From NCBI RefSeq assembly GCF_034356035.1, contig NZ_CP136423.1, positions 2,232,001 to 2,296,000 of the forward strand: 64,000 bases of DNA, written 5' to 3'. Numbering within the stretch: the first letter of the stretch is position 1; each line of letters opens with the position of its first letter. Made by a program: the position numbers and the translations under genes. This document shows, piece by piece, positions 27,001 through 35,584 of this stretch. Below the pieces are notes generated by a model, which saw nothing but the letters and a program-made list of their open reading frames with translations, did no database searches and was not told where the DNA came from. Source of the DNA: Blautia hydrogenotrophica DSM 10507. GTDB taxonomy: Bacteria > Bacillota > Clostridia > Lachnospirales > Lachnospiraceae.

Positions 27001-27128
27001 ATGTCTAATAAAATCAAAAATCCTCCCCATTCATGTTGACTAATGTAGAAAAATGAGGAATAATGGATTGCAGTAAAAGATCTCATTCACTACTGATTCA
27101 CATCTAAAACAGATAAAAAGGAGTCCTT

Positions 27129-28319
27129 ATGTCCTCGTTTTCCAAAAAGCCTAACAAAAAAAGAGAGTTTTATAAAAAAAGCAAATTTTATAAAGAAAAC
27201 CGAAAAAAATGGCTACTGCTTGGAGAACTCTGTGTGATTGCCCTCTTGCTTCTGTGCGTAGCTCTCATCAGTCTGAACAGCCATTCAACTTCCAAAAAAG
27301 CTGTCTCCTCAGAAAATATTCAGCGCGCAGAAAATGCTTCCGACCTTAAAGATGCAGAGCGAAAAAACTCTTCTAAAAACCCACTCCGTCTTGTCATCTC
27401 CACTGTGGGAGACTGTACCCTTGGCACCGACGAAAATTTTGACTACAGTACCAGTCTGAACTCTGTCTACGAATCCAATGGAAAAGAATACTTCTTTCAA
27501 AATGTACGCTCTGTCTTCGAAAAAGATGATCTGACCATAGCCAACGCAGAAGGCACGTTTACTACTTCCACATCCAGAGAAGATAAACTGTTTGCATTTA
27601 AGGCTGATCCTGAGTATGCTCAGATTTTCAGCTCCAGTTCTGTGGAGGCTGTCACATTGGCCAACAATCACAGCCATGACTACGGCGAACAAAGTTACGA
27701 AGATACCAAAACTGCCTTAGATTCTGCTGGAGTCACTCATTTTGGCTATGACGAAACAGCCGTGCTAGAAATCAAAGGCGTCAAGGTGGGGCTTGTGGGA
27801 ATCTACGAACTCAGTGACCACATGGAAAGAACAACACAGTTAAAAGAAAATATTGCAAAAGTCAAAAAAGACGGCGCTCAGCTTATCATCACCGTCTTTC
27901 ACTGGGGAACCGAAAAAGAAATCTCTCCTGACAGCAATCAGACCCAGTTGGGCAGAATGGCTATCGACGAAGGCGCAGACCTGGTAGTAGGCCACCATCC
28001 CCACGTACTCCAAGGAATTGAGAAATACAAAGGTAAGTATATTGTGTACAGCCTGGGAAATTTCTGTTTTGGCGGAAATTCTTACCCCAGTGATATGGAC
28101 ACCATGATCTTCCAGCAGACTTTCACAATCGATTCTTCCGGTGTACAGCCTGACGGACAAATCCATGTAATTCCCTGTTCCATCTCCTCCGCCTCAGGAT
28201 ATAATAACTATCAACCGACTCCCGCCCAGGGAAGCGAAGCCGAAAGAATTCTGACCAAGATCAATGAGAGAAGTCAGCTGATTGAAGGGGAAGGAGTGAT
28301 CCTCCCCCTCACTGAATGA
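27129..28319 (+). CDS. CapA family protein (poly-gamma-glutamate synthesis-like metallophosphatase)
   Basis: A 396-residue protein with a very basic N-terminal tail and one membrane segment (WLLLGELCVIALLLLCVALI, about 28-47), then an extracellular CapA/PgsA-like calcineurin-fold domain. Metal-binding blocks GDCTLG, ANNHSHDYG, FHWGTE and VGHHPHVLQG are all present. CapB and CapC polymerase genes are absent, so this is likely an orphan CapA-like enzyme rather than part of a capsule cluster. The start has AAAAAGGAG upstream. Confidence 0.88.
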   Translation: MSSFSKKPNKKREFYKKSKFYKENRKKWLLLGELCVIALLLLCVALISLNSHSTSKKAVSSENIQRAENASDLKDAERKNSSKNPLRLVISTVGDCTLGTDENFDYSTSLNSVYESNGKEYFFQNVRSVFEKDDLTIANAEGTFTTSTSREDKLFAFKADPEYAQIFSSSSVEAVTLANNHSHDYGEQSYEDTKTALDSAGVTHFGYDETAVLEIKGVKVGLVGIYELSDHMERTTQLKENIAKVKKDGAQLIITVFHWGTEKEISPDSNQTQLGRMAIDEGADLVVGHHPHVLQGIEKYKGKYIVYSLGNFCFGGNSYPSDMDTMIFQQTFTIDSSGVQPDGQIHVIPCSISSASGYNNYQPTPAQGSEAERILTKINERSQLIEGEGVILPLTE

Positions 28320-28330
28320 TTCACATGTCC

Positions 28331-28371
28331 TGTCACGAAATCACTCTTCGATTTTTGCGACAGTTTTTTTC
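28331..28371 (+). terminator. Terminator of capA-like gene, overlapping the next CDS
   Basis: CTGTCaCGAAATC pairs with GATTTTTGcGACAG and is followed by seven T. The stem lies within the last codons of the convergent hydrolase gene. Confidence 0.75.
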
Positions 28372-29075
28372 AAAAACTTTCCTATCATTCTATTATAGGT
28401 CTCAGGTTTCTCATAAATTCCCATATGTCCAGCTCCAGGCACCAACACCAAATCTGAATTCGGAATCAGGTTATGAATATGGCGCGTGTGGTTCTCTTTG
28501 ATTAAATCTTTCTCCCCGGCAATAATCAAAACAGGTACTTTCAAACGAGACAATTCTCTTTCGTTTATGTGGGGATGGCAGGCCATAAGGCCATACAGTT
28601 GCCATTTCAAACAAGCTCTTTGATTTATCTTTCCTATCTTTTCATAGAGCCAATACATCAGCTTTGTTCTCAAATAAAATCCCTTTTTCATACCTTGGGG
28701 ATTTAAATTACCACTTACAAGTATGAGAGACGTAACCCGTTTCGGACTGCGCAAAGCCACTTCCAAAGCCAAATTTGCGCCATCACTAAACCCCAAAAAA
28801 GCTGCTTTTTCTATCCCCAGGCATTCCAAAACTGCTTCTACATCCTTAGCTAACAGCCCAAAATTCCATCTCCGATATCCAGGCGAAGACTTCCCATGCC
28901 CTCTTGTGTCAATCAAGATCAGTTGATACTCTCTTCGAAAGAATTGAATCTGGCTTCTAAAATATTTGTGATTCTCCCCATTCCCGTGTAGCAGTACCAA
29001 TGGTTTTCCCTGTCCGATCACCTGATAAAAAATATGCGCATCTTCCACCCACACATAGTGCTCCTTCTTTTTCAT
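28341..29075 (-). CDS. Alpha/beta hydrolase
   Basis: A 244-residue hydrolase of the alpha/beta fold. The oxyanion region PLVLLHGNGENH, the nucleophile elbow GFSDGANLAL (Ser in GxSxG) and the C-terminal His in GAGHMGIYEKP complete the triad, with an Asp in IIAGEKDLI. Substrate unknown; a cytoplasmic esterase or peptidase is possible. I choose the start at MKKKEHYVW because GGAGG lies just upstream; the longer frame lacks one. Convergent with the CapA-like gene. Confidence 0.88.
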   Translation of the reverse strand: MKKKEHYVWVEDAHIFYQVIGQGKPLVLLHGNGENHKYFRSQIQFFRREYQLILIDTRGHGKSSPGYRRWNFGLLAKDVEAVLECLGIEKAAFLGFSDGANLALEVALRSPKRVTSLILVSGNLNPQGMKKGFYLRTKLMYWLYEKIGKINQRACLKWQLYGLMACHPHINERELSRLKVPVLIIAGEKDLIKENHTRHIHNLIPNSDLVLVPGAGHMGIYEKPETYNRMIGKFLKKTVAKIEE

Positions 29076-29212
29076 ACCTGTACCTCCGTCAATATAAAAA
29101 TCATAATTTTTATAAACTTTGTTAACTTTTCTGTGAATTTCTCCGTTTCTACAGTCCCTCACCAATAACATAATATTTATTCTCAGAATAGTCAATAAAT
29201 AATTCCGAAAGC

Positions 29213-29316
29213 CCTAGGAGTTTTCAAACAAAACAAAGCGAAATTCCTAGTAAAGAGCAAAATGGGAAACCCCACTTCGACACCCATTCCCTCTACAGGT
29301 CTTCCTATTACAAAAA
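29213..29316 (+). repeat. Degraded family-S repeat (copy F)
   Basis: GCAAAATGGGAAACCCCACTTCG keeps the first hairpin, and TCTTCCTATTAC the terminal arm; the middle modules are lost. It is preceded by a CTAGGA...TCCTAG inverted repeat (29213-29250) and runs into the terminator of the kinase-like gene. Confidence 0.5.
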
Positions 29317-29346
29317 AAGAATCCCGCCCAGCGAGATTCTTTTTTG
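29316..29346 (-). terminator. Terminator of the liv operon / kinase-like gene
   Basis: AAAAAAGAATCcCGC / GCGaGATTCTTTTTT hairpin with runs of A and T on either side. Confidence 0.85.
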
Positions 29347-29358
29347 ATTTTCTTTTCA

Positions 29359-29982
29359 TCAATCTTCAAATCTGACTTTCATATATGCCTTGATCTCTTC
29401 TACACATTTTTTGAAGCCCAGCTTTCCACTGTTGAGACATAAATCATAATTTCTGGCATCACTCCATTCATGACCTGTATAATACTTATAAAAGTCACCC
29501 CGATACTTATCTGTCTTTTCTATGAAGCGTTGCATCTCTTTTAACGACATGCTATTTCTCTCCATCGCTTGTTCCAAGCAGAATTCCCTGTCTGCATGAA
29601 TAAACACACTGATGACATTAGGAAAATCTCTCAAAACGTAGTCCGCACACCTTCCGACAATCACACAGGACTCTGACTCTGCCAACTCTTTGATCACCTT
29701 GGCCTGGTAATTGAACAAATTATCATCTGACACAAATCCGCTGCTCTCAGGTGGAATAAGGTCACCTTCATAGGGACGCTTCAATAATTTCATCAGGACA
29801 GAATGCTTCAATTTCTCATCTGACATTCCAAACAGCCTCTCATTGATTCCGCTTTCCTCGGACGCCATCTTCAAAATTTCCCTGCCATAGCAATTTATAC
29901 CTAAATCTTTGGCTAGCATCGCTGCTATCGTCTTACCACCGCTTCCATACTGCCTTGCGATCGTTATCACTGCGTTTTTCAT
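29359..29982 (-). CDS. Cytidylate kinase-like family protein
   Basis: A 207-residue P-loop protein of the cytidylate_kin2/AAA_26 family. The P-loop variant ARQYGSGGKTIAAMLA lies at residues 9-24, and CVIVGRCADYVLRD and a lid-like SMSLKEMQRFIEKTDKYRGDFY follow. These proteins are common in Clostridia next to transporters; whether they phosphorylate CMP is not established. It is separated from livF by only 11 nt and closes the liv transcription unit, an unusual addition. Confidence 0.85.
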   Translation of the reverse strand: MKNAVITIARQYGSGGKTIAAMLAKDLGINCYGREILKMASEESGINERLFGMSDEKLKHSVLMKLLKRPYEGDLIPPESSGFVSDDNLFNYQAKVIKELAESESCVIVGRCADYVLRDFPNVISVFIHADREFCLEQAMERNSMSLKEMQRFIEKTDKYRGDFYKYYTGHEWSDARNYDLCLNSGKLGFKKCVEEIKAYMKVRFED

Positions 29983-29993
29983 AAGACATCCTC

Positions 29994-30704
29994 CTACTCA
30001 CCTAGATATGCTTTCTTTATAGAGTCATCTCTCAGCAGATCTTCTGCTCTGCCTTCCAGAGCAATCCTTCCTGTCTCAAGAACATATGCCCTATCTGCGA
30101 TTGACAGAGCTTTTTTGGCATTCTGTTCAACCAGAAGCACCGTTGTCCCACTCTTGCTCACTTCCTGTATAATATCAAATATCTCATTGACCAAAATCGG
30201 CGAAAGCCCCATAGAAGGCTCATCCATCAGGATAATCTTAGGCTGTGACATCAGCGCACGTCCCATAGCCAACATCTGCTGTTCCCCTCCGCTGAGTGTT
30301 CCCGCCATCTGATTTTTTCTCTCTTTCAGCCTCGGAAAGCGCTCATAAATTTTTTGCAGATTCTCTTCAATCTCAGATTTATCTTTTCTGGTATAGGCAC
30401 CCATCTTCAAATTTTCATATACGCTTAATTCTGCAAACACACGCCTCCCCTCCGGCACATGAGCCATTCCCAGAGATACGATTTTATGGGCCGGAATTTT
30501 CGTAACCTCCTGACCTTCAAAAACCACACTGCCCTTTTTCGGAGAGAGCAGGCCAGTAACTGTGTGCAGAATTGTCGTTTTTCCTGCCCCGTTAGCTCCT
30601 ATCAAAGCGATGACTTCACCTTGGTCCACATGGAATGAGACACCCTTAATAGCCTGAATCATTCCATAATATACCTCCAAATCCTTGACTTCCAGCATTG
30701 CCAT
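29994..30704 (-). CDS. livF: Branched-chain amino acid ABC transporter ATPase LivF
   Basis: A 236-residue ABC ATPase. Walker A GANGAGKTT, signature LSGGEQQMLAMGRALM, Walker B ILMDEPSMGLSP and the H-loop region are all present. The sequence EVYYGMIQAIKGVSFHV fits LivF. It pairs with LivG to energise LivHM. The gap to livG is 12 nt. Confidence 0.95.
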   Translation of the reverse strand: MAMLEVKDLEVYYGMIQAIKGVSFHVDQGEVIALIGANGAGKTTILHTVTGLLSPKKGSVVFEGQEVTKIPAHKIVSLGMAHVPEGRRVFAELSVYENLKMGAYTRKDKSEIEENLQKIYERFPRLKERKNQMAGTLSGGEQQMLAMGRALMSQPKIILMDEPSMGLSPILVNEIFDIIQEVSKSGTTVLLVEQNAKKALSIADRAYVLETGRIALEGRAEDLLRDDSIKKAYLGE

Positions 30705-30716
30705 TACTGTCTCCTC

Positions 30717-31478
30717 CTATTCTCCCAGATATGCTGTGATAACCTGCGGATCATTTAGTACCTCACCGGTCCCACCTTGAGTTAACACTTCCCCAAAATT
30801 CAGAACCGTCAGTTTCTCACAAATTCCACTGACCAATTTCATGTCGTGTTCAATCAGAAGAATGGTCATATGAAAGTTCTCTCTCACAAAACGAATCGTG
30901 TCCATCAGCTCTCCAGTCTCGTTGGGATTCATGCCCGCCGCCGGCTCATCTAAGAGCAAAAGCTTCGGATTTGTAGCCAAAGCCCTGGCAATCTCCAGCT
31001 TCCTCTGTTTTCCGTAAGGCAAATTCGCTGCCTGAACATCTGCTTCCCCGTCCAATCCAAAAACTTTCAAAAGCTCCATTGCCTTCTCATTCATCTCTTT
31101 TTCTACTGTCCGAAATCTAGGCAGGCGGAAAATACCGGAGACCGTATTATAGTGGTGATTGTTATGCAAGCCTACTTTTACATTATCCAGAACTGTCAAA
31201 TCTTTAAACAAACGAATATTCTGAAAAGTTCTAGCAATTCCTGCCTTATTGATCTCTATGGTACTCTTTCCAGTAATATCCTTCCCATCCAGCAAAACTT
31301 TGCCGTTGTCCGGCCGATACACACCAGTCAGTAAATTAAAAATCGTCGTCTTTCCTGCCCCGTTTGGTCCAATCAAACCGTAGAGCTGTTCCTTTTCAAT
31401 CTGAATCTCAAAATTATTCACTGCCCTGAGGCCTCCGAAGGAAATCCCGAGATTCTTTACTTCCAACAGTGCTGTCAT
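30717..31478 (-). CDS. livG: Branched-chain amino acid ABC transporter ATPase LivG
   Basis: A 253-residue ABC ATPase. LGISFGGLRAVNNF, Walker A GPNGAGKTT, the LivG-specific signature LPYGKQRKLEIARAL (a degenerate LSGGQ) and Walker B LLLLDEPAAGMNP are visible. The start is set at MTALLEVKNLG; the longer frame is not supported. Its ATG overlaps the livM stop by 4 nt. Confidence 0.94.
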   Translation of the reverse strand: MTALLEVKNLGISFGGLRAVNNFEIQIEKEQLYGLIGPNGAGKTTIFNLLTGVYRPDNGKVLLDGKDITGKSTIEINKAGIARTFQNIRLFKDLTVLDNVKVGLHNNHHYNTVSGIFRLPRFRTVEKEMNEKAMELLKVFGLDGEADVQAANLPYGKQRKLEIARALATNPKLLLLDEPAAGMNPNETGELMDTIRFVRENFHMTILLIEHDMKLVSGICEKLTVLNFGEVLTQGGTGEVLNDPQVITAYLGE

Positions 31479-32539
31479 ACTTCCTTCGCCTCCTTTTTCT
31501 TTTTCAGGAAAGAAAAGTGTTTTTCTCTCCACTCAATGGATTTCGGTGACCAGTTAAACAACATCATAACGATTAAGACAATCGCATAGATCAACATTCT
31601 ATAATCGGACAACCCTCTCAACAGTTCTGGGAGCAAAGTCAAAATCACCGCCGCAATCATAGAACCACGGATATTTCCGATCCCTCCTAGCACTACAAAT
31701 ACCAGTATCATAATTGACATATTATATCCGAAATTATTGGTGGTTGCAGTCAAGGACGACAGATTATGTGCATAGAGCACACCGGCTGCACCTGCTAACG
31801 CTGCTGAGACCGTAAAAGCCATCAATTTATACTTTGTAATATTGATTCCCACCGATTCCGCCGCAATACGGTTATCACGAATTGCCATAATCGCACGTCC
31901 ATCTCTAGAATCTGTTAAATTCAAAATAATAAACAAAGAAACCAGTACCAAAATGACGCCAATCAAAAATGTAGAGTCACTCGGAGCCCCTGTGATTCCC
32001 TGCGGGCCATTGACAATCACCTTCCCATCCGGTTCCATATTCAAGGACATCATATCTTTCATTGAAAAATGAAATCCATTTTTATCTTTCCCTATATACA
32101 GAACATTCACCAGGTTCTTAATGATCTCTCCAAAAGCCAAAGTCACAATAGCAAGATAGTCGCCTTTTAAACGCAATACAGGAATTCCAATCAGAATCCC
32201 AAAGACAGCGGCAGTAGCCACACCTACAATCAGAGCCAAGAAAAACCGCAGAGATGCCACTGTAATCGTGTCCTGTGTGCACATGGAAAAAAATGCACTG
32301 CTAAAAGCTCCTACGCACATAAAACCAGCATGGCCAAGACTTAGTTCACCGAGAATTCCTACCACGAGGTTTAACGATACTGCCAAAATCACGTAAGTAC
32401 ACAATGGAACCATCAATCCTTGCATCAAACTGGAGATACTGCCTGTGGCTATTAGACATTGAACAACGACGAAGGCTACGATGACAATTCCGTAAGTAAT
32501 CAGATTCTGCTTTGTATTTTTTTTCATTTTTCTCATCAT
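31475..32539 (-). CDS. livM: Branched-chain amino acid ABC transporter permease LivM
   Basis: A 354-residue polytopic membrane protein with about nine hydrophobic segments. GELSLGHAGFMCVGAF and the cytoplasmic coupling region RDGRAIMAIRDNRIAAESVGIN are characteristic of LivM. Overlaps livG. Confidence 0.93.
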   Translation of the reverse strand: MMRKMKKNTKQNLITYGIVIVAFVVVQCLIATGSISSLMQGLMVPLCTYVILAVSLNLVVGILGELSLGHAGFMCVGAFSSAFFSMCTQDTITVASLRFFLALIVGVATAAVFGILIGIPVLRLKGDYLAIVTLAFGEIIKNLVNVLYIGKDKNGFHFSMKDMMSLNMEPDGKVIVNGPQGITGAPSDSTFLIGVILVLVSLFIILNLTDSRDGRAIMAIRDNRIAAESVGINITKYKLMAFTVSAALAGAAGVLYAHNLSSLTATTNNFGYNMSIMILVFVVLGGIGNIRGSMIAAVILTLLPELLRGLSDYRMLIYAIVLIVMMLFNWSPKSIEWREKHFSFLKKKKEAKEV

Positions 32540-32548
32540 CTCATCCCC

Positions 32549-33433
32549 CTACACTTTCTCCTGAATGTTTTTGCCAAGAAGACCTGTGGGTTTCACAAGC
32601 AATACAATAATCAGAACGGCAAATACAATTGCATCCGCCATTTGAGATGATATATACGCCTTACCTAAAATTTCAATGATTCCCAGCAAGATACCGCCGA
32701 TAAAAGCTCCTGGAATTGAACCGATTCCACCAAAAACCGCTGCGACAAACGCTTTGATTCCAGGCATCGCTCCCGTGTAAGGAGTCAAACTTGGATATGC
32801 GGAGCACAGCAGAACTCCTGCGATTGCAGCAAGAGCGGAACCAATCGCAAAAGTTAGTGCAATCGTCCCGTTCACATTGATTCCCATCAGCTGGGCCGCT
32901 CCTTTGTCCTCAGATACAGCTCTCATGGCTTGTCCGGCCTTAGATTTTTTGATAAAAGTCATCAAAACAACCATGATAACCACACAGATTACGATCGTCA
33001 CAATTGTCTCTCCTGAAACATTCAAAGCTCCGTCTGCTAGAGAAATTCCTTCCCATTTCACCGCTGACGGAAAAGACTGGGCATTGGCCCCAAAGATCAA
33101 CAGAGCCACATTCTGCAGCAGATAACTGACACCAATTGCCGTAATCAAAACGGCCAAAGGTGATGCCGCATTTCGAAGAGGCTTGTATGCGACCCGTTCA
33201 ATCACCATTCCCAGTGCCGTACAGACAACCACCGCAATCAAAACACTGACAATTGGTGACAATCCCGACTTCGTCATCCCCATCAAAGTCACGTAGGCGC
33301 CGATCATGATCACATCTCCATGGGCAAAATTTAACATCTTTGCTATACCATAGACCATGGTATACCCCAGAGCAATGATCGCGTATACGCTTCCTAGGCT
33401 CAGCCCGTTAATTAAGTAAGAAATAAAGCTCAT
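32549..33433 (-). CDS. livH: Branched-chain amino acid ABC transporter permease LivH
   Basis: A 294-residue permease. SLGSVYAIIALGYTMVYG at the N-terminus, NFAHGDVIMIGAY and the coupling loop KAGQAMRAVSEDKGAAQLMGIN are typical. Start at MSFISYLING, with GAGAGGGAT upstream; the 32-residue longer frame is unlikely. The 186-nt gap to livJ contains a transcription attenuator-like hairpin. Confidence 0.94.
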   Translation of the reverse strand: MSFISYLINGLSLGSVYAIIALGYTMVYGIAKMLNFAHGDVIMIGAYVTLMGMTKSGLSPIVSVLIAVVVCTALGMVIERVAYKPLRNAASPLAVLITAIGVSYLLQNVALLIFGANAQSFPSAVKWEGISLADGALNVSGETIVTIVICVVIMVVLMTFIKKSKAGQAMRAVSEDKGAAQLMGINVNGTIALTFAIGSALAAIAGVLLCSAYPSLTPYTGAMPGIKAFVAAVFGGIGSIPGAFIGGILLGIIEILGKAYISSQMADAIVFAVLIIVLLVKPTGLLGKNIQEKV

Positions 33434-33554
33434 ATACATCCCTCTCATCTTTTCTTGTAACAATGCTAAATACTTGTAACATAACTGCTTTTTCATTTGC
33501 CAGTAATGGATGCTCAAATGCCAAAACACGTTCTAAACATCTCCGCTGTAATGT

Positions 33555-33587
33555 AAAAAGAAGGAGCCGCCAATCTGCAACTCCTTC
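33555..33587 (-). terminator. Hairpin with U-tract between livJ and livH
   Basis: Minus strand GAAGGAG ... CTCCTTC followed by TTTTT. It is placed to lower expression of the permease/ATPase genes relative to the abundant binding protein. Confidence 0.7.
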
Positions 33588-33619
33588 ACCAAGTTTTCAA
33601 CTATACAGCAATCTCTGTC

Positions 33620-34783
33620 TTACATTGCCTTATAGGAACCATCTGAAATGATAACCGCTTTCGCTTCCTTGGAAGGTTCACCATCGGATTCCCAAGTGAT
33701 ACCGCTTCCGGTCAATCCGTCAATTGTAATCTCAGTCATAGAAGTCTTCATTGCATCGCAGATATCTGACACGCTCATATCAGGAGTAACCTCTGCTTTC
33801 TCTGCCGCCTCTTTGATGGCATAAATACAGTCATACGCGTCTGCCGCAAACTGAATTGGCGTGATATCAAAAGCTTCCTCATAATCCTTTACAAAAGTCT
33901 GCGTCTTCTCATCCTCAGCATCTGCTGTAAATGGAGTCAACAGCATAACACCCTCTGCCAGCTCTGTGTCAAAACCTTCCACTGCTAAAAGTCCGTCTAA
34001 CCCGTCACATCCAAAGAATGTCGGTTTGTATCCCATCTTGTTCGCCTGGGTCAGAATCAGAGATGCCTCCTGATAGTAGATCGGCAGGAACACTAAATCC
34101 GCACCTGAATCTTTTGCTTTTTGAATCTGCACTGAGAAGTCAGTCTTACTGTCAGCTGTAAAAGCTTCAGCTGCAACGATCTCCAAATTTTTTGCCTGTG
34201 CCTCTTCGGTGAATTTCTGATAAATACCGGTAGAGTACACATCAGAGCTATTGTAAATCACCGCTACTTTCGTAGCCAGTTTGTTGTCGGCAATATAATC
34301 CGCTGATGCTTTACCTTGGTTTGGGTCAGAGAAACAGATACGGAATGCATTGTCATACTGTATACTCTCTACTGCCGTAGCAGAAGGTGTCAGCTGAAAC
34401 ATATTATCGTTGTGAGTTTCCTTCACAACCGCCGTACACGGTGCGGAAGTGACAGTTCCGACCAACATCTGCATTCCCCAGTCCTTCAATGTATTGTATG
34501 CATTGACAGATTTCTCAGAATCAGACTGATCGTCTTCAAACTTGAATTCAATCTGCTTGCCGTTAATACCGCCGGCTTCGTTGATCTCATCGACTGCTAG
34601 CTGTATTCCGTTTTGAACAGCTGTACCATATGCTGCTGCATCTCCTGTAGTAGGCCCGATTCCCCCAATTTTAAAGGTATCAGAACTAGCTGTCTCTTCA
34701 CTGCTCCCACCACATGCGGTAAGCGAAGTGATCGCTAATGCAGATACCATAGCCAAGCTAACCACTCGTTTAAACATTTTCAT
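33620..34783 (-). CDS. livJ: Branched-chain amino acid ABC transporter substrate-binding lipoprotein LivJ/LivK
   Basis: A 387-residue periplasmic-binding-protein type I lipoprotein. Signal peptide with lipobox LTAC|GGSS (Cys at about residue 28), then FKIGGIGPTTGDAAAYGTAVQNG, the usual ligand-pocket start. It delivers leucine, isoleucine or valine to LivHM. Start at MKMFKRVVS with GGAGGAGAG upstream. First gene of the liv operon, promoter at 34819-34847. The precise ligand cannot be read from sequence. Confidence 0.94.
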   Translation of the reverse strand: MKMFKRVVSLAMVSALAITSLTACGGSSEETASSDTFKIGGIGPTTGDAAAYGTAVQNGIQLAVDEINEAGGINGKQIEFKFEDDQSDSEKSVNAYNTLKDWGMQMLVGTVTSAPCTAVVKETHNDNMFQLTPSATAVESIQYDNAFRICFSDPNQGKASADYIADNKLATKVAVIYNSSDVYSTGIYQKFTEEAQAKNLEIVAAEAFTADSKTDFSVQIQKAKDSGADLVFLPIYYQEASLILTQANKMGYKPTFFGCDGLDGLLAVEGFDTELAEGVMLLTPFTADAEDEKTQTFVKDYEEAFDITPIQFAADAYDCIYAIKEAAEKAEVTPDMSVSDICDAMKTSMTEITIDGLTGSGITWESDGEPSKEAKAVIISDGSYKAM

Positions 34784-34818
34784 CGTTCTCTCCTCCTTCA
34801 ATTGAATCTAATGGTGAT

Positions 34819-34847
34819 ATCTTACCCTTGCAGAGACATTTTGTCAA
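34819..34847 (-). promoter_or_regulatory. liv operon promoter
   Basis: Minus strand TTGACA, 17-nt spacer, TAAGAT, about 36 nt upstream of the livJ start codon. Confidence 0.75.
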
Positions 34848-34983
34848 CTAAAAACCTCAATTTTTGCTTACACAAACCCACTTTTCAAAGCTTCAAAATA
34901 TAAAATTCCCATAAATTTCTTCCGTCTATCAGAAAGTTTTGTCTTTGTATCACGGACATTTCAAAGTCTTAGATGAAACGTTT

Positions 34984-35580
34984 TCAGAGCCAAACAGTAG
35001 ACGAAAATACAGACCACGACTCAACACAATAGCAGAAAGAAATCGGCATCCTCCAAAAACCACCGTGGGTATTGTCAGTTTCATCATAAAAACATGTCAA
35101 ATAAATACTAAATATTACGATCTTATAAGTAGCACTCTTCACCTCTGTACCAACGTTGTAGGGTTGAGGAAGATAGGAAATAATCAGATAATGCACGGGG
35201 AAAAGCACACTCAAGCACAAAACTGAGACAAATAACACCCCATATTTCAGCATGTTGTCTGTATCTCCCGTCACATACACCAGAAAAACCAAGTCGGCAC
35301 CGATCACAGACGCTGGCAATAAATTGATTTTTATAACTTCTCTCATTCGTATTTGAAACAGCCGAAGTATAAATTTAGGCCTGTTATAAAAAGTATAGGC
35401 GAGCATACTGTGGTCTTAGTTCATGATTCTGTTAGTTCTTTTTCCACCTCTGGAAAAATCAAAGCCATGAGGACTGTCCTTGCCACAAAAACAAAACTGC
35501 TAATAACAAAAACCAATCACTACTTTAACATAGGAAGTTATTTCAGCACAAATTCCATCATCTTTTCTCCTGTTCTTATC
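34984..35580 (-). pseudogene. Decayed multi-pass membrane protein gene
   Basis: A readable 140-codon frame (35406-34984) encodes hydrophobic segments VIGADLVFLVYVTGD and MLKYGVLFVSVLCLSVLFPV. At about 35085 the reading switches: the next frame gives MMKLTIPTVVFGGC, a natural hydrophobic continuation. Upstream (35407-35580) fragments of another frame are broken by stops. The style resembles an ABC-2-like permease or similar exporter subunit, but I cannot name it. It lies between livJ and the broken Wadjet jetC. Confidence 0.55.
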
Positions 35581-35584
35581 TGTA

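Noticed and set aside
26887-27128. Regulatory RNA upstream of the CapA-like gene
   Set aside because: Apart from the single family-M end at 26985 I see no stable structure or T-box/riboswitch signature.
34939-35226. 95-codon plus-strand frame upstream of livJ
   Set aside because: Opposes the decayed membrane-protein gene and shows no domain signal.
34802-35584. Possible jetD downstream of jetC
   Set aside because: I translated the interval and found hydrophobic membrane segments, not a JetD/TIGR02679-like sequence.
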